Assembly: GCA_043497085.1 (NCBI GenBank)
Contig: JBIEKI010000016.1
From: Thalassobacillus sp043497085
GTDB taxonomy: Bacteria > Bacillota > Bacilli > Bacillales > Halobacillaceae
Reading direction: 5' to 3' (one strand)
DNA: 64,000 nt
Below, piece by piece: positions 51,984 through 61,525 of the stretch. The position numbers and the translations under genes were made by a program. Positions within the stretch are counted from its first letter, which is position 1. Each line of letters opens with the position of its first letter. The notes below the pieces were generated by a model that saw only the letters and a program-made list of their open reading frames with translations, searched no databases and was not told the origin of the DNA.

Positions 51984-53705
51984 ATGAAGGTAGAAGCGAA
52001 GCCGCACTACGAAAGTCAAACCAAGCCAAAGTCAGGTGCGGACCTGCTCGTGGATGCATTGATCCAGGAAGAAGTCAAAACCATTTTCGGATATCCAGGA
52101 GGTGCCGTGTTACCGATTTACGACGCCCTGTACCGTTCAGGAGATGCTTTCCATCACGTTCTTGCCCGGCATGAACAAGGTTCCATCCATGCTGCTGAGG
52201 GATATGCACGAGTAACTGGTAAGCCTGGCGTCGTCATCGCCACATCTGGTCCGGGAGCAACGAATCTGATTACCGGCATCGCTGATGCCATGATGGATTC
52301 CCTCCCTATTGTCGTATTCACCGGTCAGGTAGCACGCGGCGTCATCGGCACAGACGCTTTTCAGGAAGCGGATGTCATGGGCATAACAACCCCGATCACC
52401 AAACACAATTATCAGGTCCAGGCGCTATCGGACCTGCCGAGAATCGTTAAGGAAGCTTTTCATATTGCTTCTACTGGCCGTCCTGGCCCAGTCGTTGTCG
52501 ATATACCAAAAGATATTTCAACAGAAGTTGATGAAAATCCGCCAAGTGTGGATTTCTCACTTCCAGGATATCAACCTAATTTGAAACCGAATCCGCTGCA
52601 AATCAAGAAGCTGACAGATGCCATGGCACAGGCGAAGAAACCAGTACTGCTTGCTGGCGCCGGTGTCCATCACGGAAAGGCTTCCGAGGAACTGAAAGCA
52701 TTTGCGGAGAAGCATTCCCTTCCTGTCGTAAACACGTTGCACGGGCTCGGTACTTTCCCTGGCAGCCACTCCCTCTCATTCGGAATGGCGGGGATGCACG
52801 GCACCTATGCCGCCAACATGGCACTTTACGAATGTGATTTGCTTATCAATATCGGCTCCCGTTTCGATGATCGTCTGACGGGAAAATTGGAACATTTCGC
52901 ACCGAAAGCCACTGTTGCCCATATTGATGTCGATCCAGCGGAAATCGGTAAAAACGTACCGACTCAAATACCGATTGTTTCCGACTCCAAAGCGGCATTG
53001 GAAGCTCTACTGAAAAATTCCGTATCTTCCCCATCAACGGAAGAATGGTACAAAAAGCTCGATAACTACCGGGATGAATATCCGCTCTGGTACAACAATC
53101 CGGATAGCGACATGGTACCGCAATGGTTGATGGAAAAGATCCACAGTTATACGAACGGAGACGCAATTGTTACAACGGATGTCGGCCAGCATCAAATGTG
53201 GGCCGCTCAGTATTACAAACTGGAAAAACCGAACCGCTGGGTCACGTCAGGAGGACTTGGAACGATGGGCTTTGGATTTCCAGCAGCAATCGGTGCTCAG
53301 CTTGCTGCACCGGACGATAAAGTCGTAGCTGTCGTCGGCGATGGCGGCTTCCAAATGACACTGCAGGAGCTTTCTCTTCTTCAGGAAATGAAGCTTCCAG
53401 TAAAAGTGATCATCGTCAACAATCAGGCGCTGGGAATGGTGCGCCAGTGGCAGGAAAGCTTTTATGAAAAACGCTATTCCGAATCCTTAATGGCGACTCA
53501 GCCTGACTTCGTAAAACTTGCAGAAAGCTACAATGTGCAAGGTATGAAAATCGAATCTCAACAAGACCTGGAGGCTAGATTACCTGATGCACTGGCTAGT
53601 GATGAACCAGTCGTCGTTGACTGCCGGGTACTGCAGCAGGAAAACGTCTATCCGATGATCGCTCCAGGCAAAGGAATTCACGAAATGATCGGGGTGAAAC
53701 CATGA
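51984..53705 (+). CDS. ilvB: Acetolactate synthase large subunit
   Basis: A 573-residue TPP/FAD enzyme that condenses two pyruvates, or pyruvate with 2-oxobutyrate. The catalytic Glu is in HEQGSIHAAEGYARVTGKPG. FAD region: VLLAGAGVHHGKASEEL. TPP motif: GDGGFQMTLQELSLLQEMKL, with NNQALGMVRQWQE after it. Anabolic type, since it needs the adjacent small subunit. Ribosome site AGGAGGG. Confidence 0.96.
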   Translation: MKVEAKPHYESQTKPKSGADLLVDALIQEEVKTIFGYPGGAVLPIYDALYRSGDAFHHVLARHEQGSIHAAEGYARVTGKPGVVIATSGPGATNLITGIADAMMDSLPIVVFTGQVARGVIGTDAFQEADVMGITTPITKHNYQVQALSDLPRIVKEAFHIASTGRPGPVVVDIPKDISTEVDENPPSVDFSLPGYQPNLKPNPLQIKKLTDAMAQAKKPVLLAGAGVHHGKASEELKAFAEKHSLPVVNTLHGLGTFPGSHSLSFGMAGMHGTYAANMALYECDLLINIGSRFDDRLTGKLEHFAPKATVAHIDVDPAEIGKNVPTQIPIVSDSKAALEALLKNSVSSPSTEEWYKKLDNYRDEYPLWYNNPDSDMVPQWLMEKIHSYTNGDAIVTTDVGQHQMWAAQYYKLEKPNRWVTSGGLGTMGFGFPAAIGAQLAAPDDKVVAVVGDGGFQMTLQELSLLQEMKLPVKVIIVNNQALGMVRQWQESFYEKRYSESLMATQPDFVKLAESYNVQGMKIESQQDLEARLPDALASDEPVVVDCRVLQQENVYPMIAPGKGIHEMIGVKP

Positions 53706-54223
53706 GAAGAATCGTAACAGCCACCGTACAAAACCGAAGCGGCGTATTGAACCGTGTGACCGGCTTACTGGCGAAGCGTCAGTTCAATATCGAAAGTATT
53801 TCTGTCGGTCGTACGGAAGCGGAAGGCATTTCAAAAATGACGTTCGTCGTCGACGTCGAGGACGAACGGAAATTGGAACAGCTGACCAAGCAATTGAACA
53901 AACAGATCGATGTCCTCAAGGTTTCAGACATTACCGATAAAGCGATTGTTGCCAGTGAGTTAGCTCTCATAAGGGTGGTTAGCAACGCACAAATCAGAAA
54001 TGAAATCCAGGGTATCATCGAGCCTTTCCGGGCTTCGATCATTGATATCAGCAAAGACAGCCTGACCGTTCAGGTTACAGGTAAACACGAAAAAATCGAA
54101 GCATTGATCGACCTGCTTCGCCCTTATGGCATAAAAGAGCTGGCACGGACCGGACTTACCGCCTTCCTCCGCGGCCAGCAGCCACAAGTAGCAGAAATGA
54201 AAAACTACTCAATATTAAAATAA
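53702..54223 (+). CDS. ilvN: Acetolactate synthase small subunit
   Basis: A 173-residue regulatory subunit (ilvH of B. subtilis). The ACT domain is at residues 1-75 (VQNRSGVLNRVTGLLAKRQF binds valine), followed by the C-terminal activation domain (PYGIKELARTGLTAFLRG). Its ATG overlaps the ilvB stop by 4 bases, so translation is coupled. Confidence 0.96.
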   Translation: MRRIVTATVQNRSGVLNRVTGLLAKRQFNIESISVGRTEAEGISKMTFVVDVEDERKLEQLTKQLNKQIDVLKVSDITDKAIVASELALIRVVSNAQIRNEIQGIIEPFRASIIDISKDSLTVQVTGKHEKIEALIDLLRPYGIKELARTGLTAFLRGQQPQVAEMKNYSILK

Positions 54224-54250
54224 TAGTTTATTAGCATTGTTGATTCACTT

Positions 54251-54378
54251 TTAGGCATGGGAAACAGCGACACTCCTGCGGGAAGAGCAAGACTGGCAAG
54301 ACCCCGCAGGGCGATAGCCTGAGGAGGCTTGACGTCTTCCCCGCGGAAAGCGAGCTGTTTCCCCCGCCTCCACTTAAG
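54251..54378. repeat. Long palindromic repeat family, single copy E inside ilv-leu operon
   Basis: Starts TTAGGCATGGGAAACAGCGA; contains ACTCCTGCGGGAAGAGCAAG, AAGACCCCGCAGGGCGATAG and CCCGCGGAAAGCGAGCTGTT. GGGAAACAGC and GCTGTTTCCC form the outer stem. It fills the 204-base ilvN-ilvC gap and must be in the operon mRNA. Confidence 0.8.
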
Positions 54379-54427
54379 ATATCAACAATAAATTACAAAT
54401 AATAAAAATTTGGAAGGATGATTAATC

Positions 54428-55441
54428 ATGGCAAAGGTACTTTATCATAACGACATTAACGAACAGGTATTGATGAACAAGAAGGTAGCAGTTGTAGGAT
54501 ACGGCTCTCAAGGTCACGCACATGCACAAAACCTGAAAGAAAGCGGACATCAGGTAGTTGTAGGCTTAAGAAAAGGTAAGTCCTGGGACAAAGCGGAACA
54601 AGACGGCCAGGAAGTAAAAACCGTACCGGAAGCAGTCGAAGAAGCAGATGTCGTCATGGTACTTCTACCCGACGAACACCAGCCGAAAGTTTTTGAAGAA
54701 CAAATCAAACCGAATCTGCAGGCTGGAAACGCACTGGTTTTCGCACACGGATTCAATGTCCATTTCAACCAGGTCGTCCCTCCTGCTGACGTCGACGTAT
54801 TCCTAGTAGCACCTAAAGGGCCAGGACATCTGGTACGCCGGACATTCGAAGAAGGCGCAGGCGTACCGGCATTGATCGGTGTTGAACAGGATTATACCGG
54901 CGAGGCAAAAGAATTGGCACTTGCCTACGCAAAAGGCATCGGCGCTGGCCGTGCTGGTGTACTGGAAACAACCTTCCAGGAAGAAACCGAAACAGATCTG
55001 TTCGGAGAGCAAGCTGTCCTTTGCGGTGGCCTTTCCAACCTTGTCAAATCCGGTTTTGAAACACTTACAGAAGCAGGCTATCAGCCGGAAGTTGCTTACT
55101 TCGAATGTATGCACGAACTGAAATTGATCGTCGACTTGATGTATGAAGGCGGACTGGAAGGCATGCGTTATTCCATTTCCGACACAGCACAATGGGGCGA
55201 CTTCGTATCCGGACCGCGTGTCATCAACGATGAAACCAAAGCCCGCATGAAAGAAGTACTAAGCGACATCCAGACAGGTAAATTCGCTAAAGGCTGGATC
55301 ATGGAAAACCAGGTCAACCGTCCAGAATTCAATGCCACCAATAACCTGGAAAATAACCATCAAATCGAAAAGGTGGGACGTGAATTACGCGAATTGATGC
55401 CGTTCGTCAAGCAGCAGAAGAAACAAAAACAGGAGGTGTAA
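54428..55441 (+). CDS. ilvC: Ketol-acid reductoisomerase
   Basis: A 337-residue class I enzyme with NADPH and Mg2+. Rossmann loop GYGSQGHAHAQNLKESG, with VGLRKGKSWDKA for the NADPH phosphate. Metal site residues are in DLFGEQAVLCGGL and YEGGLEGMRYSISDTA. Acts after IlvBN. Ribosome site GGAAGGATG, 9 bases before ATG. Confidence 0.97.
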   Translation: MAKVLYHNDINEQVLMNKKVAVVGYGSQGHAHAQNLKESGHQVVVGLRKGKSWDKAEQDGQEVKTVPEAVEEADVVMVLLPDEHQPKVFEEQIKPNLQAGNALVFAHGFNVHFNQVVPPADVDVFLVAPKGPGHLVRRTFEEGAGVPALIGVEQDYTGEAKELALAYAKGIGAGRAGVLETTFQEETETDLFGEQAVLCGGLSNLVKSGFETLTEAGYQPEVAYFECMHELKLIVDLMYEGGLEGMRYSISDTAQWGDFVSGPRVINDETKARMKEVLSDIQTGKFAKGWIMENQVNRPEFNATNNLENNHQIEKVGRELRELMPFVKQQKKQKQEV

Positions 55442-55445
55442 GCTC

Positions 55446-56990
55446 ATGACCCATGTGAAGGTGTTTGATACCACCCTTCGTGATGGTGAACAATCAGCCG
55501 GAGTCAACCTGAATAAACTTGAAAAAATCGAGATTGCCAAACAACTGGAACGATTTGGCGTAGATATTATGGAAGCTGGCTTCCCTGCTTCTTCCGAAGG
55601 CGAATTTGAAGCGATACAGCAAATCGCTCGCACGATCAAGAATGTTTCTGTCGCAGGATTGGCTCGCGCAGTTAAAAGTGATATCGATACAGCATGGGAA
55701 GCTTTAAAGGATGGTGTGGAGCCTCGTCTCCATATCTTCCTTGCCACCTCCCCCATTCACATGACCTATAAATTGAAGAAAACACCAGAAGAAGTACTGC
55801 AGACAGCAGTTGAGACAGTCGCTTATGCGAAACAGAAATTCCACCATATCGAATGGTCAGCTGAAGATGCTACGCGTACGGACATCGATTTTCTTGTCAA
55901 AATCGTAGAAGCCGTTATCAATGCCGGGGCTACGGTCATCAATATTCCAGATACGGTCGGATATACGACTCCAGATGAATACGGAAAGCTATTCCGTCAT
56001 TTGAAAGAAAATGTTCCGAACATCGACAAGGTAACCCTTTCCGCCCACTGCCATGATGACCTTGGCATGGCTGTCGCGAACTCCATCGCAGCCATTGAAA
56101 ATGGAGCGACCCAGGTGGAAGGTACGATCAACGGCATCGGCGAACGAGCCGGCAATGCCTCCCTTGAAGAAATTGCGGTTGCCTTGAAAATTCGTCAGGA
56201 CGTCTATCCGTATACAAACGGATTGAACTTGAAAGAAATCAAACGTACGAGTGACATGGTCAGCAAGCTGACCGGCATGATGATTCCTGGAAACAAAGCA
56301 GTGGTCGGCCGCAATGCCTTTGCCCATGAGTCCGGTATCCACCAGGATGGTGTTTTGAAGGAAGCTTCCACTTATGAAATCATCACACCGGAAATGGTTG
56401 GAGTAAAATCGAACAGCATGGTACTTGGCAAGCATTCCGGGAGTCACGCTTTCAAAGAAAAAGTTCATGAACTGGGTTATAAATTCAACGATGCCAAAAT
56501 GAAAGAAGCTTTCATGGCCTTTAAGCAATTGACGGCTAAGAAAAAAGAAGTAACCGACGATGACCTGTTCACCATTCTGATGGAAACACAGGTTGACAGT
56601 GTCACCATCAAGAAATATCAGTTGGAAGCTTTCCAGGTACAATACGGATCCGCCAACCTGCCGACCGCTACTGTGGCATTGACGACACCGGAAGGAAAGA
56701 GACTGGAGCATGCCGGCACAGGCCAGGGTAGTGTGGAAGCAATCTACAATACACTCGAAAGTCTGGTTCACGAAGAAATACATTTAGAAGATTACCAATT
56801 GAGTTCGATTGGTAAAGGGCGCGATGCACTTGCAGAAGTTCATGTGAAAATGACGGTTAATGGTACGGAAACCGGCGGACGTGGTACGGCGCAGGACGTA
56901 TTAGAAGCTTCCGCTAACGCATTTTTAAATGCAGTCAATCGAGTTTTCGTCACCCAGCATGTCGAAGAACAATCACAAGCGCACGTATAA
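55446..56990 (+). CDS. leuA: 2-isopropylmalate synthase
   Basis: A 514-residue enzyme that starts leucine synthesis from 2-oxoisovalerate and acetyl-CoA. The TIM barrel opens VFDTTLRDGEQSAGVNL, and the metal ligand pair is in SAHCHDDLGMAVANS. ESGIHQDGVLKEASTYEII is the C-terminal catalytic segment. The final 130 residues are the leucine-sensing regulatory domain. It starts 4 bases after ilvC with AGGAGGTG. Confidence 0.96.
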   Translation: MTHVKVFDTTLRDGEQSAGVNLNKLEKIEIAKQLERFGVDIMEAGFPASSEGEFEAIQQIARTIKNVSVAGLARAVKSDIDTAWEALKDGVEPRLHIFLATSPIHMTYKLKKTPEEVLQTAVETVAYAKQKFHHIEWSAEDATRTDIDFLVKIVEAVINAGATVINIPDTVGYTTPDEYGKLFRHLKENVPNIDKVTLSAHCHDDLGMAVANSIAAIENGATQVEGTINGIGERAGNASLEEIAVALKIRQDVYPYTNGLNLKEIKRTSDMVSKLTGMMIPGNKAVVGRNAFAHESGIHQDGVLKEASTYEIITPEMVGVKSNSMVLGKHSGSHAFKEKVHELGYKFNDAKMKEAFMAFKQLTAKKKEVTDDDLFTILMETQVDSVTIKKYQLEAFQVQYGSANLPTATVALTTPEGKRLEHAGTGQGSVEAIYNTLESLVHEEIHLEDYQLSSIGKGRDALAEVHVKMTVNGTETGGRGTAQDVLEASANAFLNAVNRVFVTQHVEEQSQAHV

Positions 56991-57022
56991 AGAACACTAC
57001 TATTACTGAGGGAGGAAATTTT

Positions 57023-58129
57023 ATGAAAAAGCACATCGTCCTACTTCCTGGTGATGGAATCGGCCAGGAGATCATTGGTTCAGCTCGTGCGGTTTTAGAA
57101 GAAATTGCAGAAAAGTTCGGTCATACGTTCACATTTGAGACGCATGCCATCGGCGGTACAGCGGTCGATGAGCATGGTACTCCCCTTCCGCAAGAAACCG
57201 TTGCAGCCTGTAAACAGGCGGATGCAATACTTTTAGGGGCAGTCGGAGGTCCGAAATGGGATGACCTCCCTTCCCACCTCCGTCCAGAAAAAGGACTGCT
57301 GGGTATCCGAAAAGAACTTGGCTTATTTGCCAACCTTCGACCGGTCAAAGGGTTTAAGAAGCTGCTTGGCTCCTCCCCACTTAAGGAAGAATTAGTAGAA
57401 GACAGTGACCTGTTGATCGTGCGCGAACTGACCGGAGGCCTTTACTTTGGAACACCAAGTGAACGTCAGGAAAATGGCCAGTCTGTTGTCGATACCCTTT
57501 ACTATGAACGACATGAAATCGAACGGATCGTCGACAAAGCGTTCCAAAGCGCCCGCCTGCGCCGGAACCATTTAACTTCCGTCGATAAAGCGAATGTACT
57601 GGAGTCCAGTAAGTTGTGGCGCGAAGTCGTGGAAGAGAAAAAAGCAGATTACCCGGATGTCACTGTCGAGCATATGCTGGTCGACGCTGCAGCTATGAAA
57701 CTGATTCAGAATCCAGCTCAGTTTGACGTCATCGTGACAGAGAATATGTTCGGTGACATTCTAAGTGATGAAGCTTCTGTGTTGACTGGATCCCTTGGCA
57801 TGCTGCCATCTGCCAGTCTTCGCAGCGATGGCGTTGGGCTATATGAGCCGGTTCACGGTTCTGCCCCGGATATCGCCGGACAGAATATCGCCAACCCATT
57901 GGCAATGATTCTATCCACTGCGTTGATGCTCCGTCATTCATTTGGAATGGATGAAGAAGCATCCTGCATTGAAAAAGCGGTCGAAGACGTGGTTGACCTT
58001 GGCTACCATACCAAAGACTTGAAGATAACCAACGGCATTGAAACTAATACGACCAACATGACCCATAAGGTCGTGGAATATATGTCACAAAATGATGCAT
58101 GCAGCTGTATCATGAGTGCCTACGCCTGA
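57023..58129 (+). CDS. leuB: 3-isopropylmalate dehydrogenase
   Basis: A 368-residue NAD+-dependent beta-decarboxylating dehydrogenase. It starts KHIVLLPGDGIGQEIIGSAR and has the RELTGGLYFG substrate loop, the NMFGDILSDEASVLTGSLGM metal site and EPVHGSAPDIAGQNIANPLA NAD loop. The C-terminus ends in an unusual short Cys-containing tail (NDACSCIMSAYA), longer than most family members. Confidence 0.96.
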   Translation: MKKHIVLLPGDGIGQEIIGSARAVLEEIAEKFGHTFTFETHAIGGTAVDEHGTPLPQETVAACKQADAILLGAVGGPKWDDLPSHLRPEKGLLGIRKELGLFANLRPVKGFKKLLGSSPLKEELVEDSDLLIVRELTGGLYFGTPSERQENGQSVVDTLYYERHEIERIVDKAFQSARLRRNHLTSVDKANVLESSKLWREVVEEKKADYPDVTVEHMLVDAAAMKLIQNPAQFDVIVTENMFGDILSDEASVLTGSLGMLPSASLRSDGVGLYEPVHGSAPDIAGQNIANPLAMILSTALMLRHSFGMDEEASCIEKAVEDVVDLGYHTKDLKITNGIETNTTNMTHKVVEYMSQNDACSCIMSAYA

Positions 58130-58153
58130 TTACACAATGTGAGGAGTGAAAAC

Positions 58154-59575
58154 ATGACCCAGCCGAAAACGATTATCGAAAAAATCTGGAACAATCATAT
58201 CGTCCATCAGGAGCCTGGCAAGCCTGATCTTCTTTATATCGATCTGCATTTGATCCATGAAGTCACTTCTCCCCAGGCTTTTGAAGGACTAAGAATGAAA
58301 GGGCGGAAAGTACGCCGCCCTGAATTAACTTTTGCGACCATGGATCATAACGTTCCGACGAAGCAGCGTCATATCATTAAGGATGAAGTCTCGAAAAAAC
58401 AAATGCACACATTAAAGGAAAACTGCGAAGAGTTCGGTGTCCCGCTCGCTGATATCGACCATCCCGATCAAGGGATCGTCCACGTCATCGGCCCGGAACT
58501 TGGGCTGACACAGCCTGGTAAAACAATTGTCTGCGGGGATAGCCATACCTCCACGCACGGCGCGTTCGGTGCCCTGGCTTTCGGGATTGGAACCAGTGAA
58601 GTGGAACATGTCCTCTCTACTCAGACTCTTGGGCAGGCACGACCTAAAACGTTGCAAGTGAAAGTAAATGGCAAACTTGGCACCGGCGTCACGGCGAAGG
58701 ATTTGATTTTAGCAATTATAGCAAAATACGGGGTTCGCTTTGGTACCGGCTACGTCATCGAATATACAGGAGATGCAATCCGTGAGCTATCTATGGAGCA
58801 GCGCATGACTGTCTGCAACATGTCGATTGAAGCAGGTGCCAGAGCCGGTCTGATTTCTCCAGACGATACGACGATCGATTACCTCCGCGGCAAACGCCAT
58901 GTACCGGATGGAGAAGCTTTTGAACAGGCTGCAGCAGATTGGCGTGCCCTTGCGACCGATGAAGGTGCAAGCTACGATGCAACAGTAGAAATCGATGCAG
59001 ATAAAGTCGAGCCACAGGTCACATGGGGTACGAATCCTGCCATGTGTGTTCCTGTCAGCGCCAATGTTCCTGATCCTGCCAGTCAGGAAAAAGATTATGA
59101 ACAGGACGAAGTTCAACGCGCCCTGGATTATATGGGACTTGAAGCCAATCAGCCGATTGATTCTGTTGAAATCGAGCATGTGTTCATCGGCTCCTGTACC
59201 AACTCACGGTTGAGCGATTTGAAAAGAGCAGCCGACATCGTTCGCGGTAAGCAAGTGCATGAAAAAGTGACCGCGCTCGTCGTCCCAGGCTCCAAAACGG
59301 TTAAAGAACAGGCAGAAGCTGAAGGCCTGGATGTCATTTTTAAAACCGCAGGGTTTGAATGGCGCGATGCAGGCTGCAGCATGTGTCTGGCGATGAATGA
59401 CGACATCATTCCGCCGGGAGAACGCTGTGCCTCTACTTCCAACCGGAACTTCGAAGGCCGGCAAGGAAATGGCGCCCGTACCCACCTGGTCAGCCCGGAA
59501 ATGGCAGCAGCCGCTGCTCTCGAAGGACATTTTGTGGATGTCCGCCAATATACCAAAACAGCACTGAATGGATAG
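58154..59575 (+). CDS. leuC: 3-isopropylmalate dehydratase large subunit
   Basis: A 473-residue aconitase-type subunit. The [4Fe-4S] ligands are in GSCTNSRLSDL and DAGCSMCLAMN. Early motifs are THGAFGALAFGIGTSEVEHV and the catalytic FATMDHNVPT. ATG at 58154 is used because GTGAGGAGTG lies just upstream; the GTG at 58139 is inside the ribosome site. Confidence 0.96.
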   Translation: MTQPKTIIEKIWNNHIVHQEPGKPDLLYIDLHLIHEVTSPQAFEGLRMKGRKVRRPELTFATMDHNVPTKQRHIIKDEVSKKQMHTLKENCEEFGVPLADIDHPDQGIVHVIGPELGLTQPGKTIVCGDSHTSTHGAFGALAFGIGTSEVEHVLSTQTLGQARPKTLQVKVNGKLGTGVTAKDLILAIIAKYGVRFGTGYVIEYTGDAIRELSMEQRMTVCNMSIEAGARAGLISPDDTTIDYLRGKRHVPDGEAFEQAAADWRALATDEGASYDATVEIDADKVEPQVTWGTNPAMCVPVSANVPDPASQEKDYEQDEVQRALDYMGLEANQPIDSVEIEHVFIGSCTNSRLSDLKRAADIVRGKQVHEKVTALVVPGSKTVKEQAEAEGLDVIFKTAGFEWRDAGCSMCLAMNDDIIPPGERCASTSNRNFEGRQGNGARTHLVSPEMAAAAALEGHFVDVRQYTKTALNG

Positions 59576-59587
59576 GAGGTTAATTCC

Positions 59588-60181
59588 ATGGAACCGATAC
59601 GCGTACATTCCGGTCTTGTCTATCCGATGAACCGGGCTAATGTTGATACCGATCAGATCATCCCAAAACAATTTTTGAAGCGCATCGAACGGCAAGGCTT
59701 CGGCCAGTTCCTTTTCTATCATTGGCGTTTCGATGAAGAAGGAGAAAAACGCGACAGCTTTACGCTGAATGATGAAAAATATAACAATGCTTCGATTCTG
59801 GTGGCCGGCGACAATTTTGGCTGTGGTTCTTCACGCGAACATGCGCCGTGGGCAATCCTGGATTATGGTTTCAGGGTTGTGATTGCTCCGAGTTTCGCTG
59901 ACATCTTTTATAACAACTGCGTCAAAAATGGAATTCTGCCTGTACAATTAAGTGAAGATGAAACACAGGCAATCATCAAAAAAGCCGAACAGCAAAAGCT
60001 TGAATTGACCATCGATTTAGAAAAGCAGCTGGTCGTTGACGAAGAAGAATTCAATTTCAGTTTCGATATCTCTGATTATCACAAGCAGATGCTTTTGAAT
60101 GGCTGGGATGAAATCGCCGTCACATTGACGCATGAAGACAAAATCACCGCCTACGAAGAACGCCAGCAAATTACCGGATGA
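59588..60181 (+). CDS. leuD: 3-isopropylmalate dehydratase small subunit
   Basis: A 197-residue swivel subunit that pairs with LeuC. It has NVDTDQIIPKQFLKRIERQG and the substrate loop GDNFGCGSSREHAPWA. It starts 12 bases after leuC with AGGAGGT. Confidence 0.96.
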   Translation: MEPIRVHSGLVYPMNRANVDTDQIIPKQFLKRIERQGFGQFLFYHWRFDEEGEKRDSFTLNDEKYNNASILVAGDNFGCGSSREHAPWAILDYGFRVVIAPSFADIFYNNCVKNGILPVQLSEDETQAIIKKAEQQKLELTIDLEKQLVVDEEEFNFSFDISDYHKQMLLNGWDEIAVTLTHEDKITAYEERQQITG

Positions 60182-60238
60182 ATTTTATGATAATGAGTCC
60201 GAGAAATCAACAAATAAAATTTTAAGGAGTGTGAAGAC

Positions 60239-61228
60239 ATTGGGAATTCGTTATTATTAACCAAGGTGGCGGATGCAATGGAACAGCTATCCTCTGTTGT
60301 GCATCGTACCCCGCTCACCACTTCAGCGACATTGAATGAACAAACAGGAAAAAAAGTGTTTATGAAGATGGAGAACCAGCAAAAGACAGGCGCTTTCAAA
60401 ATCAGAGGTGCCAGCTATAAAATCTCACAATTGACGCAGCATGAAATGAAGCGAGGGGTGATTGCTGCTTCCGCCGGCAATCATGCCCAGGGGGTTGCCC
60501 TGGCAGCAGCTAAACGTGGCATTGAGGCTAAAATCTTTATGCCAGCCAATACTCCAAAAGCAAAAACGAAAGCAACAGAAGGCTACGGGGCTAAAATTGT
60601 GTTGACTGGAGAGTCGTTCCAGGAAGCTTACGAAGCGGCCGTCCAGGAACAAAAACGATCACAAGCTGTTTTTATCCACCCTTTCGATGATCCCGATGTC
60701 ATGGCAGGACAAGGAACCATCGCCACCGAGATGCTGCAGCAACAGCCTTCCCTTGATACACTGATCGTCCCTGTAGGAGGGGGCGGTTTGATCAGCGGAA
60801 TCGCTTTTGCAGCAAAAAATATCAATCCGACCATCAAGGTGATCGGCGTACAGGCAGAAGGTGCAAGTGCGACTTACAACAAATTTCATTCTAAAGGGGT
60901 AACTTCCCTCCCTTCTGTCTCTACCATTGCTGATGGAATCGCCGTCAAACGTCCAGGTGAGCTGACCTATCCTATTATCCGTAAATATGTCGACCATATC
61001 GTGACTGTCTCTGATCAACAGTTAGCGGCAACCATGGTCCACATGCTGGAACGGGAAAAGACGATGGTGGAAGGTGCCGGTGCTGCAGCACTCGCTGCCC
61101 TCCTTTCCTATCATGAAAAAATCAACTCCACACAATGTGGTGTGGTAGTAAGCGGCGGCAATATGGACATTGCTAAATTGCCGTCGATACAATCATTATC
61201 ACAGCAAAAAAAATATCAGGTCGTATAA
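60239..61228 (+). CDS. ilvA: Threonine dehydratase without regulatory domain, probable ATT start
   Basis: A PLP enzyme making 2-oxobutyrate from threonine for isoleucine. PLP Lys in KTGAFKIRGASYK, phosphate loop PVGGGGLISG, and SAGNHAQGVALAA. At 329 residues it lacks the C-terminal ACT-like domain of allosteric biosynthetic IlvA. The only good ribosome site (AAGGAG, 60224-60229) is 9 bases before an ATT at 60239. The alternatives are GTG at 60266, which lacks a usable site and shortens the N-terminus, or TTG at 60240, which is out of frame. Last gene of the operon. Confidence 0.88.
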   Translation: MGNSLLLTKVADAMEQLSSVVHRTPLTTSATLNEQTGKKVFMKMENQQKTGAFKIRGASYKISQLTQHEMKRGVIAASAGNHAQGVALAAAKRGIEAKIFMPANTPKAKTKATEGYGAKIVLTGESFQEAYEAAVQEQKRSQAVFIHPFDDPDVMAGQGTIATEMLQQQPSLDTLIVPVGGGGLISGIAFAAKNINPTIKVIGVQAEGASATYNKFHSKGVTSLPSVSTIADGIAVKRPGELTYPIIRKYVDHIVTVSDQQLAATMVHMLEREKTMVEGAGAAALAALLSYHEKINSTQCGVVVSGGNMDIAKLPSIQSLSQQKKYQVV

Positions 61229-61231
61229 ATG

Positions 61232-61264
61232 TACAGGCAGCCGAAAATCGGCTGCCTGTTTTAC
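61232..61264 (+). terminator. Terminator of the ilv-leu operon
   Basis: A perfect 12-bp stem ACAGGCAGCCGA / TCGGCTGCCTGT, then TTTT. Confidence 0.92.
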
Positions 61265-61348
61265 TGAGCTATTTTTCCTATTTTCAAAGATAGCAGATTA
61301 ACGCCTGCTTTCTTGTGGTATGTACAACACTAAAGGAGGCATTCGATT

Positions 61349-61513
61349 ATGTTAAAATACATTCTAGCAGTATTGCTGCCGCCTTTAGCAGTATTTATGG
61401 CAGGCAGACCAATGTCAGCATTAATGAATTTAATTCTTACAGCGATTTTCTGGATTCCAGGTGCGATCCACGCTGTCTTAGTTGTACGTAACAAAGAGAT
61501 CGGCACCGTTTAA
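61349..61513 (+). CDS. Pmp3/YqaE (UPF0057) small membrane protein
   Basis: A 54-residue proteolipid with two helices, starting MLKYILAVLLPPLAVFMAGR, with LTAIFWIPGAIHAVLVV as the second helix. The LPPLAVF and WIPGAIHA segments are the family signature. Members (Pmp3, RCI2, YqaE) are linked to salt stress and membrane potential; precise action unknown. Ribosome site AAAGGAGG. Confidence 0.92.
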   Translation: MLKYILAVLLPPLAVFMAGRPMSALMNLILTAIFWIPGAIHAVLVVRNKEIGTV

Positions 61514-61525
61514 TAGAGGAACATG

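Noticed and set aside
55989..56783. 264-codon minus-strand frame opposite leuA
   Set aside because: Antisense shadow; leuA has all family motifs across this interval.
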